Positions 51,046 to 60,252 of a stretch of 64,000 nucleotides of DNA are shown in pieces (the first letter of the stretch is position 1; the number at the start of each line of letters is the position of its first letter). Under the pieces are notes generated by a model that was given only the letters and a program-made list of their open reading frames with translations, was not told where the DNA came from and did not search any database. The stretch is from Aromatoleum evansii (GTDB taxonomy: Bacteria; Pseudomonadota; Gammaproteobacteria; Burkholderiales; Rhodocyclaceae). The position numbers and the translations under genes were made by a program. The DNA is taken from assembly GCF_012910805.1 (NCBI RefSeq), contig NZ_WTVK01000021.1:1-64000 (forward strand), given 5' to 3'.

Positions 51046-51990
51046 ATGCGAATCCTCAGGCCCAGCGACATCCTGCCATCCGAAATCACGCCGCGTGCCC
51101 TGTTCGAGGAGCGGCGGCGCTTCCTCCTCGGCGCCGGTGCGACGCTCGCCGCCGGGGCCGCGATGTGGACCGGACTGCCCGCCGACGCACGCGCCACGGC
51201 CGCGAAGCTCGGCCCGCTGGCACGCTCGCCGCTCAGCAGCGACGAGACCCAGACGCCGTACAAGTCGGTCACGACCTACAACAACTACTACGAATTCGGC
51301 ACCGACAAGGAAGATCCCGCAGCGAACGCCGGCAAGCTGGCGGTGCGCCCATGGACGGTGCGCGTCGAGGGGCTTGTCGGCAAACCACGCAGCTTCGACA
51401 TCGACGAACTACTCAAGCTCGCCCCCCTCGAGGAACGCATCTACCGCCTGCGCTGCGTCGAGGCGTGGTCGATGGTGATCCCCTGGGTCGGCTTCCCGCT
51501 GTCGGCACTGCTGAAACAGGTCGATCCGCAAGGCAGCGCCAAATACGTCGAGTTCGTCACCCACTACGACCCCAAGATCATGCTCCGCCGTCCGGTGCTC
51601 GACTGGCCCTACACCGAAGGCCTGCGCATGGACGAGGCCATGCACCCGCTGACGCTGCTCACGCTCGGGCTGTACGGCGAAGTGCTGCCGAACCAGAATG
51701 GCGCCCCGGTGCGCGTCGTCGTGCCGTGGAAGTACGGCTTCAAGAGTGCCAAATCCATCGTCGCGATCCGCCTCGTCGAGAAGGAACCCCGCACCGCGTG
51801 GAACAAGGCCGCGCCGAGCGAATACGGCTTCTATTCGAACGTGAATCCGAACGTCGACCATCCACGCTGGAGCCAGGCCACCGAGCGGCGCCTCGGCGAG
51901 TTCCGCAAGCGCCCGACGCTGATGTTCAACGGCTATGCCGAGCAGGTCGCCAGCCTGTACCAGGGCATGGACTTGCGCAAATCCTTCTGA
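51046..51990 (+). CDS. msrP: Periplasmic methionine sulfoxide reductase, catalytic subunit MsrP
   Basis: Molybdenum enzyme of 314 residues that repairs oxidised methionine in periplasmic proteins. A Tat signal ([10 protein letters not shown]) is at residues 22-30. The molybdenum-ligating cysteine is C137 ([14 protein letters not shown]). The N-terminus [16 protein letters not shown] matches the family, so the ATG at 51046 is preferred over ATGs at 51001 and 51007. It forms an operon with msrQ and follows the ECF/anti-sigma pair. Confidence 0.94.
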   Translation: MRILRPSDILPSEITPRALFEERRRFLLGAGATLAAGAAMWTGLPADARATAAKLGPLARSPLSSDETQTPYKSVTTYNNYYEFGTDKEDPAANAGKLAVRPWTVRVEGLVGKPRSFDIDELLKLAPLEERIYRLRCVEAWSMVIPWVGFPLSALLKQVDPQGSAKYVEFVTHYDPKIMLRRPVLDWPYTEGLRMDEAMHPLTLLTLGLYGEVLPNQNGAPVRVVVPWKYGFKSAKSIVAIRLVEKEPRTAWNKAAPSEYGFYSNVNPNVDHPRWSQATERRLGEFRKRPTLMFNGYAEQVASLYQGMDLRKSF

Positions 51991-52040
51991 CCCGCGTTCC
52001 GGCCCGCGCGCCGACCTGAATTCCGCCCCCGCCCGCCTCC

Positions 52041-52718
52041 ATGACGAAGACTCCGTCCGCCACCCAGCTCACCGCAATCAAGGTCGCCCTGTTCGCGCTG
52101 TGCCTCGTGCCGGTCGCGCTCTACGTCCAGCGCTGGTTCGACGACGCCCTAGGCGCCAACCCCATCGAAGCGATCACGCGCGGCAGCGGCGACTGGACGC
52201 TGCGCTTCCTGCTCATCACGCTCGCCGTCACGCCGCTGCGCAAGCTGACCGGGCTCAACTGGCTACTGCGACTGCGCCGCATGCTGGGCCTGTTCGCATT
52301 CTTCTACGCCAGCCTGCACTTCACGACGTATTTCTGGCTCGACCAGTTCTTCGACCTGCAATCGATCGCCCACGACATCATGAAGCGCCCCTTCATCACC
52401 GTGGGGTTCTCGGCCTTCGCGCTACTGATCCCGCTCGCCCTCACGTCGAACAACTATGCGATCCGGCGCCTCGGCGGCCGCCGCTGGCAATCGCTGCACC
52501 GCTCGGTGTACGCGATCGGCATCCTCGCGATCGTGCATTACTGGTGGCTGGTGAAGGCGGACGTCCTCGAACCGATGATCTACGGCCTGATCCTCGCCGC
52601 CCTGCTGGGTCTGCGCGGCTGGTGGCGCGAGCAGGAACGTCGCCGCCAGATTGCCGCAAGCATGCCGCACCCGATGCCGGGCGCAAAGGTCATCCCGCTC
52701 GTCGCGAAGTCGCGCTAG
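52041..52718 (+). CDS. msrQ: Haem-binding membrane subunit MsrQ
   Basis: Membrane b-type cytochrome of 225 residues with about six helices that passes electrons from the inner side to MsrP. Conserved histidines are seen in SLHFTTYFW, RRWQSLHRSVYAIG and IVHYWW. It lies 50 bases after msrP. Confidence 0.93.
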   Translation: MTKTPSATQLTAIKVALFALCLVPVALYVQRWFDDALGANPIEAITRGSGDWTLRFLLITLAVTPLRKLTGLNWLLRLRRMLGLFAFFYASLHFTTYFWLDQFFDLQSIAHDIMKRPFITVGFSAFALLIPLALTSNNYAIRRLGGRRWQSLHRSVYAIGILAIVHYWWLVKADVLEPMIYGLILAALLGLRGWWREQERRRQIAASMPHPMPGAKVIPLVAKSR

Positions 52719-52727
52719 GACTGCGAA

Positions 52728-53318
52728 TCAGCCCTGCTTCGGGCGAATCGCATTCTTCGGCCGGAAGGCCTTGATCACCGCCTCGTCGGTCTCGACATAA
52801 GGTCCGCCGATCAGGTCGATGCAGTAGGGAATCGCCGCGAAAATACCGACGTGCGCGACCGAACCGTCGGCCGCACGCAGGCCTTCCAGCGTTTCGCGGA
52901 TCGACTTCGGCTGCCCCGGCAGGTTCACGATCAGCGACTTGCCGCGGATCACCGCGACCTGACGCGACAGGATCGCCGTCGGCACGAAGTTCAGGCTGAT
53001 GCGCCGCATTTCCTCGCCGAAGCCGGGCATCTCCTTCTCGCCCACCGCGAGCGTCGCCTCCGGCGTCACGTCGCGTACCGCCGGCCCGGTGCCACCGGTC
53101 GTCAGGATCAGCGAGCAGCCTACGGTATCGACGAGATCGACCAGCGTGCGCTCGATCATCGGCCGCTCGTCCGGGATCAGCCGCGTCTCCGCGCGCCACG
53201 GCGAAGTCAGCGCCCTGGCGAGCCAGTCCTTCAACGCCGGGATGCCCTGGTCCTCATAGGTCCCATCGGAAGCCCGGTCGCTGATCGAGACCAGGCCGAT
53301 GGTGATTTCGTCGCTCAT
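52728..53318 (-). CDS. mog: Molybdopterin adenylyltransferase
   Basis: Adenylylates molybdopterin before molybdenum insertion, in the cytoplasm. At 196 residues it is the Mog type; TTGGTGPAVRDVTPEA is the family signature. It lies convergent with msrPQ, whose product needs molybdenum cofactor, so the neighbourhood is functionally sensible. Confidence 0.94.
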   Translation of the reverse strand: MSDEITIGLVSISDRASDGTYEDQGIPALKDWLARALTSPWRAETRLIPDERPMIERTLVDLVDTVGCSLILTTGGTGPAVRDVTPEATLAVGEKEMPGFGEEMRRISLNFVPTAILSRQVAVIRGKSLIVNLPGQPKSIRETLEGLRAADGSVAHVGIFAAIPYCIDLIGGPYVETDEAVIKAFRPKNAIRPKQG

Positions 53319-53346
53319 TGCGTCTCCTTCATTGCTTCCCGATCAC

Positions 53347-53925
53347 TCATTCTTCGGCAGCGTCTTCAGCCGCAGCATCCGCTTCGCCACCATCGCCCGC
53401 CCCGGCGTCGAGATCGCGCAGGATACGGAAGATCTCGCGGAACGCGCGCGGCGGCTTGTTCAGCTCGCGCTCCTTGATCGCATTGCGGCGCAGCGTGCGC
53501 AGCTGCTGGAAGTCGGCCTCCGGCCACTGCTCGCCGATCGCCTGCAGCGTCTTCTCGTCCTCGATCAGATCGGCGCGCAGGCGCTCGAGGCGGTGCTGGC
53601 GTGCAATCTCTGCCTTCGAGATACCGTTGAAGACATCCAGCTGCGCCTGGATCGGCGCCGGATCGACGTTGCGCATCAGCTTGCCGACATATTGCATCTG
53701 GCGCCGGCGCCCTTCGTGGCTGGTAATGCGCTTGGCCTCGCGCACCGCATCGGCGAGCGAATCGGGCATCGGCACCTTCTTCAGCTGGTCCAGCGACAAG
53801 GCCACCAGCTGCTCGCCCAGATCCTGCAGCGCATGCATGTCGCGTTTGCGCTGGCTCTTGCTCGGCCGCTCCGGAAACCCCGAATCGTCGTCCGGCAGCA
53901 TTTCGTCGTCGTGGGCGTGGCTCAT
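53347..53925 (-). CDS. darP: Ribosome-associated protein DarP/YjgA
   Basis: Helical protein of 192 residues of the YjgA/DUF615 family, which helps late 50S assembly. ERPSKSQRKRDMHALQDLG and RQMQYVGKLMRNVD are the recognisable segments; a Glu/Ala-rich tail ends the protein. The start is the ATG of MSHAHDDE. It is divergent from pmbA and 28 bases upstream of mog. Confidence 0.92.
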   Translation of the reverse strand: MSHAHDDEMLPDDDSGFPERPSKSQRKRDMHALQDLGEQLVALSLDQLKKVPMPDSLADAVREAKRITSHEGRRRQMQYVGKLMRNVDPAPIQAQLDVFNGISKAEIARQHRLERLRADLIEDEKTLQAIGEQWPEADFQQLRTLRRNAIKERELNKPPRAFREIFRILRDLDAGAGDGGEADAAAEDAAEE

Positions 53926-53986
53926 GAAAAGTACAGTCGGTTGGAACGGGGTAAGATTATAGCCTTTGCTCAACGGTCTCCCGCCC

Positions 53987-55327
53987 ATGTCCGATCAAGG
54001 CTTCTCCTTCCCCTCCGACCGCCTGCAGGAAATCGCCAGCGACGTCCTCAAGTTCGCGAAGAAACGCGGCGCGTCGGCCTGCGAAACGGACGTCTCGGAA
54101 GGCTTCGGCCAGTCCGCGACGGTGCGCAAGGGCGAAGTCGATACGATCGAGTACAACCGCGACAAGGGCATCGGCGTCACGGTGTATCTCGGCCAGCAGC
54201 GCGGCCACGCCAGCACCTCGGACTTCTCGAAGGCGGCCCTCAAGGCCACCGTCGACGCGGCGATCTCGATCGCACGCTTCACTGCGCCCGACCCCTGCGC
54301 AGGACTCGCAGATGCTGCGCTGATGGCGAAGGACTGCCCCGATCTCGACCTGCACCACCCCTGGCGCCCGAGCGTCGAGGACGCGATCACCGCCGCACGC
54401 CGCTGCGAGGATGCCGCCTTCGCCGTGAGCCCGAAGATCACGAACTCCGAAGGCGCCAGCGTCTCGACGCAGGAATCGCACTTCATCTCCGCCAACAGCA
54501 ACGGCTTCATGGGCGGCTACGCCAGCTCGCGCCACAGCCTGTCCTGCTCGGTCATCGCCGGCGAGGGCGACGGCATGCAGCGCGAATACTGGTACGACAC
54601 GCGCCGCGACGCCGCCGAACTGACGTCCGCCGAAGAAGTGGGCCGGCGCGCCGCCGAACGCGCGCTCGCGCGCCTCGGCGCGAAGAAGATCAAGACCTGC
54701 GAAGTGCCCGTGCTGTTCGACGCGACGCTCGCCGTGTCGCTGATCGGCAACTTCGTGTATGCGGTGAGCGGCGGCTCGCTGTACCGCAAGTCCTCGTTCC
54801 TGCTCGACAGCCTCGGCCACCCGGTATTCTCGCCCGTCGTGAACATCTCCGAGCGCCCGCACCTGCCCAAGGCCTTCGGCTCCAGCCCCTTCGACAGCGA
54901 CGGCGTCGCGACGCACGACCGCGAAGTCGTCACCGACGGCGTGCTGCAGGGCTACTTCCTGTCGACCTACTCGGCGCGCAAGCTCGGCCTGAACACCACC
55001 GGCAACGCCGGCGGCTCGCACAACCTCATCGTCAAGTCGGGCGACATGGACTTCGCCGCGCTGGTCAAGCACATGGACCGCGGCCTCGTCGTCACCGAAC
55101 TTCTCGGCCAGGGCGTCAACTACGTCACCGGCGACTACTCGCGCGGCGCCGCCGGCTTCTGGGTCGAGAAGGGCAAGATCAAGCATGCCGTGGAAGAAAT
55201 CACCATCGCCGGCAACCTGCGCGACATGTTCCGCAGCATCGTCGCCGTCGGCAACGACGCCCTGCCGCGCGGCGCGAAAATCTGCGGCTCGATCCTCATC
55301 GAACGCATGAAGATCGCCGGTCGCTGA
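53987..55327 (+). CDS. pmbA: Metalloprotease PmbA (TldE)
   Basis: Partner of TldD, 446 residues. It shares the TldD fold but lacks a HEAIGH zinc motif, as expected for TldE. GSHNLIVKSGDMDF and GVNYVTGDYSRGAAGFWVE are typical. The ATG of MSDQGFSF is chosen over one seven codons upstream. It is divergent from darP, a conserved pair in beta- and gammaproteobacteria. Confidence 0.94.
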   Translation: MSDQGFSFPSDRLQEIASDVLKFAKKRGASACETDVSEGFGQSATVRKGEVDTIEYNRDKGIGVTVYLGQQRGHASTSDFSKAALKATVDAAISIARFTAPDPCAGLADAALMAKDCPDLDLHHPWRPSVEDAITAARRCEDAAFAVSPKITNSEGASVSTQESHFISANSNGFMGGYASSRHSLSCSVIAGEGDGMQREYWYDTRRDAAELTSAEEVGRRAAERALARLGAKKIKTCEVPVLFDATLAVSLIGNFVYAVSGGSLYRKSSFLLDSLGHPVFSPVVNISERPHLPKAFGSSPFDSDGVATHDREVVTDGVLQGYFLSTYSARKLGLNTTGNAGGSHNLIVKSGDMDFAALVKHMDRGLVVTELLGQGVNYVTGDYSRGAAGFWVEKGKIKHAVEEITIAGNLRDMFRSIVAVGNDALPRGAKICGSILIERMKIAGR

Positions 55328-55474
55328 GCGCCCCGGCGCTTCGCCCTCAGCGCAGCGCTGTGGCATTCCCGCCGCGCTGGGCTATGATCTCGGGCACGAT
55401 CCGGTGCGACGGCGTCGCATCGAATCATCTCATCGTCATTGTCTCGCTTCCAGCACGCATAACAAGGAGAGATC

Positions 55475-56557
55475 GTGGAACGTCGCAAGTTTCTCAAAGG
55501 GGCCGGCCTTGCCGGCGTGCTCGCCAGCGGCACCGCGCCGGCCATCGTCCATGCGCAGGAAAATATCCGTTGGCGCCTCGCCTCAAGCTTCCCGAAGTCG
55601 ACCGACACCCTGATCGGCGCCGCCGAGGTGTTCGCCAAGACCGTCTCCGAGCTCACGGGCGGGAAGTTCCAGGTCACCGTGCATGCAGCCGGCGAACTGG
55701 TTCCGGCCTTCGGCGTGGTCGACGCGATCCAGCAGGGCACGATCGAATGCGCCAACACCGCCCCCTACTATTTCTTCGGCAAGGATGAAGCCTTCGCCTT
55801 CGACTGCGCCATCCCCTTCGGCATGAACGAGCGCCAGCTCAACGCCTGGATGTTCGAAGGCAACGGCATGAAGCTGCTGCGCGAGTTCTACGCGCCGTAC
55901 AACATCATCAGCTTCCCGATGGGCAACACCGGCGCGCAGATGGGCGGCTGGTTCCGCAAGGAGATCAAGTCGGTCGCCGACTTCAACGGCCTGAAGTTCC
56001 GTGTCGGCGGCTTCGGCGGCCGCGTGCTCGCCAAGCTCGGCGTGGTTTCGCAGAACATCCCCGCCGGCGAAATCTATTCGGCACTGGAAAAGGGCGCGCT
56101 CGACGCGACCGAATTCGTCGGCCCGCACGACGACCTCAAGCTCGGCCTGTACCGCGTCGCGCCCTACTACTACTACCCGGCATGGTGGGAAGGCAGCGCG
56201 CAGACCACGCTGTACGTCAGCGCCAAGGCCTTCAACGGGCTGTCGAAGGAATATCAGGCCGCCGTGCGCGCCGCCGCCGCCGAGTCGCACGTCATCACCC
56301 AGGCGCGCTACGACGCGCGCAATCCGCCCGCGCTCAAGCAACTGATCTCCGAAGGCGCCAAGCTCCGCCGCCTGCCCAAGGACGTGATGGATGCCGCTTT
56401 CAAGGCATCGCGCGAGGTCTATGCTGAACTTAACGACAAGAACCCGAACTGGAAGAAGATCTACGACGACTACTCCCGCTTCATGAAGGAGCAGTACCAG
56501 TGGACGGCGATCGCCGAGAGCAGCTACGACCAGTACATGGCGGCACAGAAGCTCTGA
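55475..56557 (+). CDS. TRAP transporter binding protein 1 (TakP-like, divergent site)
   Basis: Periplasmic binding protein of 360 residues with a Tat-type signal (RRKFLKGAG). It closely resembles the alpha-keto acid binder TakP of Rhodobacter. Ligand positions Q155, R176 and E213 are kept, but the residue matching TakP W215 is F214 (ATEFVGPHDD), so it may prefer another carboxylate. The GTG start has AAGGAG upstream. A hairpin terminator or attenuator lies between it and the second binding protein gene. Confidence 0.88.
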   Translation: MERRKFLKGAGLAGVLASGTAPAIVHAQENIRWRLASSFPKSTDTLIGAAEVFAKTVSELTGGKFQVTVHAAGELVPAFGVVDAIQQGTIECANTAPYYFFGKDEAFAFDCAIPFGMNERQLNAWMFEGNGMKLLREFYAPYNIISFPMGNTGAQMGGWFRKEIKSVADFNGLKFRVGGFGGRVLAKLGVVSQNIPAGEIYSALEKGALDATEFVGPHDDLKLGLYRVAPYYYYPAWWEGSAQTTLYVSAKAFNGLSKEYQAAVRAAAAESHVITQARYDARNPPALKQLISEGAKLRRLPKDVMDAAFKASREVYAELNDKNPNWKKIYDDYSRFMKEQYQWTAIAESSYDQYMAAQKL

Positions 56558-56570
56558 TCCGCCGGAGCAT

Positions 56571-56606
56571 GGGGGGCGGACTGCAACAGTCCCCGCCCCC
56601 CGTTTT
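56571..56606 (+). terminator. Terminator/attenuator between the two TRAP binding protein genes
   Basis: GGGGGGCGG pairs with CCGCCCCCC through an extended stem and is followed by GTTTT. It would limit readthrough from the first binding protein gene. Confidence 0.65.
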
Positions 56607-56737
56607 CGCGCGCCGCAACGCCGTCCCGTCAGCCGCATTGCCGTTTATTAGGGTTTTCCGCGGCTTTTTCGACCTAGTCCGAACGGGGTACTCTCCGCGC
56701 CATTACAACCAGCAACACCTCTGAGAGGAGACTTCTT

Positions 56738-57820
56738 GTGGAACGTCGCAAATTCCTGAAGAACGCCGGTCTGGCCGGAATCATTGCTGCCGGCACGGCT
56801 CCGGCGATCGTCGGCGCACAACAGGCCATCCGCTGGCGCCTTGCGTCGAGCTTCCCCAAATCGCTCGAGACCCTCTTCGGCGGCGCGGAAACCTTCGCCA
56901 AGAACGTCACCGAAGCGACGGGCGGCAAATTCACCGTCAGCGTGCATGCTGCAGGCGAACTCGTCCCCGCCTTCGGCGTCGTCGACGCGCTGCAGCAGGA
57001 CACCATCGAGTGCGCGCACACCGCGCCCTACTACTTCTTCGGCAAGGACGAGACCTTCGCGCTCGACTGCGCCATCCCCTTCGGCATGAACGCACGCCAG
57101 ATGGCCGGGTGGATGCACGAAGGCAACGGCATGAAGCTGCTGCGCGAATTCTATGCCCAGTTCAACATCGTGAACTTCATGATGGGCAACTCCGGCGCGC
57201 AGATGGGCGGCTGGTACCGCAAGGAAATCAAGTCGGTCGCCGACCTCAACGGCCTCAAGATCCGCATCGGCGGCTTCGCCGGCCGCGTCATCTCGAAGCT
57301 CGGCGCCGTGCCGCAGAACATCCCGGCGGGCGAGATCTACCAGGCGCTGGAAAAGGGCACCGTGGATGCCGCCGAATGGATCGGCCCCTACGACGACCTG
57401 CGCCTCGGCCTGCACAAGGTCGCCAAGAACTACTACTACCCGGCATGGTGGGAAGGCAGCACGCAGTTCTCGCTGCTCGTGAATGCCAAGGCGTTCAACG
57501 GCCTGTCGAAGGAGTACCAGTCCATCGTGCGCCAGGCCGCCTCCGACGCCCACATCGAGGTGCTCGCCCGCTACGACGCCCGCAACCCGACCTCGCTCAA
57601 GCAACTCATCGCGGAAGGCGCCAAGCTGCAGCGCCTGCCCAAGGACGTCATGGACGCGGCCTTCAAGGCATCGCGCGAAGTCTATGCCGAACTGAACAGC
57701 AAGAACCCGGCGTGGAAGAAGGTTTACGCCGACTACTCGCGCTTCCTCGCTGATGCCTACCAGTGGCAGGGCATCGCCGAAGGCAGCTTCGACCAGTACA
57801 TGGCAGCACAAAAGCTTTAA
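56738..57820 (+). CDS. TRAP transporter binding protein 2 (TakP-like)
   Basis: Paralogue of the protein encoded at 55475, also 360 residues and alignable without gaps, with a Tat-type signal (RRKFLKNAG). It keeps all the TakP ligand positions: Q155, R176, E213 and W214 (AAEWIGPYDD). A 2-oxo monocarboxylate such as pyruvate or oxobutyrate is therefore the likely ligand, by analogy with TakP. The GTG start follows GAGAGGAGA. Confidence 0.9.
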   Translation: MERRKFLKNAGLAGIIAAGTAPAIVGAQQAIRWRLASSFPKSLETLFGGAETFAKNVTEATGGKFTVSVHAAGELVPAFGVVDALQQDTIECAHTAPYYFFGKDETFALDCAIPFGMNARQMAGWMHEGNGMKLLREFYAQFNIVNFMMGNSGAQMGGWYRKEIKSVADLNGLKIRIGGFAGRVISKLGAVPQNIPAGEIYQALEKGTVDAAEWIGPYDDLRLGLHKVAKNYYYPAWWEGSTQFSLLVNAKAFNGLSKEYQSIVRQAASDAHIEVLARYDARNPTSLKQLIAEGAKLQRLPKDVMDAAFKASREVYAELNSKNPAWKKVYADYSRFLADAYQWQGIAEGSFDQYMAAQKL

Positions 57821-57832
57821 GCAGCACCCCGG

Positions 57833-57857
57833 ACGGCCCGCTTCGGCGGGCCGTTTC
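57833..57857 (+). terminator. Terminator/attenuator before the TRAP membrane genes
   Basis: ACGGCCCGC and GCGGGCCGT form a 9-bp stem with a UUCG tetraloop, followed by only TTT. It separates the binding protein genes from the permease genes and may lower permease expression, a common arrangement. Confidence 0.65.
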
Positions 57858-57958
57858 CAATTCCGCCGCCGCCCGCTGCGACGCTGCCGCGGCATGGTGA
57901 CGGGCGGGGCCTCCTGGCCCCCGCACTTGTGTTTCCCCACGTTTCAGGCACACACCCC

Positions 57959-58567
57959 ATGGGCACTCTACTCAAGCTCTCACAATCGATCGACGCCGTC
58001 GGGCGCCTGGTCGGCCGGACCGTCATCTGGTTCATCTTCGCCACCGCGGTGATCAGCGCGTTGAACGCGGTGGCTCGCAAAGCCTTCAATGTCGGCTCGA
58101 ACGCCTTCCTCGAGATCCAGTGGTATCTGTTCGCAGCCGTGTTCATGCTCGGCGCCGGCTATGCCTTCCTGCAGAACGCCCACGTGCGCATCGACGTCAT
58201 CGCGAACAAGCTCAGTCCGCGTATGCGCAACCTCATCGACGTCGTCGGCATCATCGTCTTCCTGCTGCCGCTGTGCTACTTCATGATCACCTTCTCGTGG
58301 CCGGTCGTGCACGGCGCCTGGGTGTCCGGCGAAATGTCCTCCAACGCGGGCGGCCTCATCCGCTGGCCGGTCTATGCGCTGGTTCCTGCCGGTTTCGGCC
58401 TCCTCGCCCTGCAGGCGATTTCCGAACTCATCAAGCGCCTGGCCTTCCTCACCGGCAATGGCCCCGACTGCCTCGCCCGCGACACGCATAACGACGCCGA
58501 GGAACACATCCACGCCGCCGTCGGCGACACCACCCCGAACAACGCAGCCGGCGAGTCCCAAAAATGA
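57959..58567 (+). CDS. TRAP transporter small membrane subunit (DctQ)
   Basis: Membrane protein of 202 residues with four helices (about 20-40, 55-75, 95-115, 135-155) and a cytoplasmic tail. EIQWYLFAAVFMLGAGYAF is the DctQ signature region. It pairs with the large subunit, whose ATG overlaps its stop as ATGA. Confidence 0.92.
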   Translation: MGTLLKLSQSIDAVGRLVGRTVIWFIFATAVISALNAVARKAFNVGSNAFLEIQWYLFAAVFMLGAGYAFLQNAHVRIDVIANKLSPRMRNLIDVVGIIVFLLPLCYFMITFSWPVVHGAWVSGEMSSNAGGLIRWPVYALVPAGFGLLALQAISELIKRLAFLTGNGPDCLARDTHNDAEEHIHAAVGDTTPNNAAGESQK

Positions 58568-60252
58568 TTGAATTCGTCACCGCCAACATCGCCCCGATCA
58601 TGTTCGGGGTGATCATCTTCTTCCTCCTGTCCGGCTTCCCGGTCGCCTTCTCGCTGTCGGCCTGTGGCCTGTTCTTCGGTTTCGTCGGTCTCGAACTGGG
58701 CATCATCCCGTCCACGCTGTTCCAGGCCCTGCCGCTGCGCGTGTTCGGCATCATGCAGAACGACACGCTGCTGGCGATCCCCTTCTTCACGCTGATGGGC
58801 CTGGTGCTCGAACGAAGCGGCATGGCCGAAGACCTGCTTGAAACCGTCGGCCAGGTCTTCGGTCCGGTGCGCGGCGGTCTCGCCCTCGCGGTCATCTTTG
58901 TCGGCGCGCTGCTCGCGGCCACCACCGGCGTCGTTGCCGCCTCGGTGATCTCGATGGGCCTGATCTCGCTGCCCATCATGCTGCGCTACGGCTACAGCCG
59001 CCCGATCGCAGCCGGCGTCATCACCGCATCCGGCACGCTGGCCCAGGCCATCCCGCCCTCCCTCGTCCTCATCGTCATGGCCGACCAACTCGGCCGCAGC
59101 GTCGGCGACATGTACAAGGGCGCGATGATCCCCGCACTGGCACTGGTCGGCCTGTACGCGCTGTTCATCATCGGCCTGGCGATCTTCAAGCCCAAGATGG
59201 TTCCCGCCCTGCCGCCCGAGGCGCTCGCCTACCGCGAACCCGACGGCAGCTCCGGCCTCCGCTCGCTCGGCGTCCTCGCGCTTGTCGTCACCGCCGCATC
59301 GGTCATCCTCGGCCAGAATTACGGCACCGTGCTGACCTGGATGAAAGGCCCCGACGTCATCGCGCCGGCACTCGACGAAGTGATCGTCGTCGCACTGACC
59401 TTCGGCACGATCTTCGCCCTCGTGCTCGCACTCATCAACAAGGGGCTCAAGCTCGGTATGCTTTCGCGCATCGCCGAGCGCGTCACCTTCGTGCTGATCC
59501 CGCCGCTGATCCTGATCTTCCTCGTCCTCGGCACGATCTTCCTCGGCGTCGCCACGCCCACGGAAGGCGGCGCGATGGGCGCGGTCGGCGCGATGATCAT
59601 GGCTGCGTCGCGCAAACGCCTCGACTTCAAGACCCTTGTTCAGGCGCTCGAATCGACCTCGCGGCTGTCGATCTTCGTGCTCTTCATCCTGGTCGGCTCA
59701 ACGATCTTCAGCTTCGTGTTCACCGCGGTGGACGGCCAGATCTGGGTCGAGCACCTGTTCGACAAGCTGCCTGGCGGCCAGATCGGCTTCCTCCTGTTCG
59801 TCAACACGGTGATCTTCTTCCTCGGCTGCTTCATCGACTTCTTCGAGATCGCCTTCATCCTGCTGCCGCTGCTCGGGCCGGTCGCCGACAAGATGGGCAT
59901 CGACCTGATCTGGTTCGGCGTCATCATCGCGATGAACCTGCAGACCTCCTTCCTGACCCCGCCGTTCGGCTTCGCGCTGTTCTATCTGCGCAGCGTCGCG
60001 CCGACCAATGCCTACCTCGACCGCATCACCAACAAGCGCATCGAGGGCATGAAGACCGGCGACATCTACCGCGGCTCGGTGGCCTTCGTGATCATCCAGA
60101 TCGTCATGGTCGGCCTGATCATCGCCTTCCCCGAGCTCGTGACGGGCGGGCTGGACGAGAAGACGAACGTCGACCTTGACACCATCCAGATCCAGCAACC
60201 GACCGGCGGCGAGGGCGGATGGGGCGAGAGCGGCGGAGGCGCATGGAAGTGA
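58564..60252 (+). CDS. TRAP transporter large membrane subunit (DctM)
   Basis: Sodium-coupled permease of 562 residues with about twelve or more helices. It is longer than the common 430-residue DctM because of an extra segment around residues 205-300 (after FKPKMVPALPPEAL). GTLAQAIPPS and TPTEGGAMGAVGA are conserved transport motifs. The long form is typical of TakM-like systems. The phosphatase gene overlaps its 3' end by ten bases. Confidence 0.92.
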   Translation: MIEFVTANIAPIMFGVIIFFLLSGFPVAFSLSACGLFFGFVGLELGIIPSTLFQALPLRVFGIMQNDTLLAIPFFTLMGLVLERSGMAEDLLETVGQVFGPVRGGLALAVIFVGALLAATTGVVAASVISMGLISLPIMLRYGYSRPIAAGVITASGTLAQAIPPSLVLIVMADQLGRSVGDMYKGAMIPALALVGLYALFIIGLAIFKPKMVPALPPEALAYREPDGSSGLRSLGVLALVVTAASVILGQNYGTVLTWMKGPDVIAPALDEVIVVALTFGTIFALVLALINKGLKLGMLSRIAERVTFVLIPPLILIFLVLGTIFLGVATPTEGGAMGAVGAMIMAASRKRLDFKTLVQALESTSRLSIFVLFILVGSTIFSFVFTAVDGQIWVEHLFDKLPGGQIGFLLFVNTVIFFLGCFIDFFEIAFILLPLLGPVADKMGIDLIWFGVIIAMNLQTSFLTPPFGFALFYLRSVAPTNAYLDRITNKRIEGMKTGDIYRGSVAFVIIQIVMVGLIIAFPELVTGGLDEKTNVDLDTIQIQQPTGGEGGWGESGGGAWK

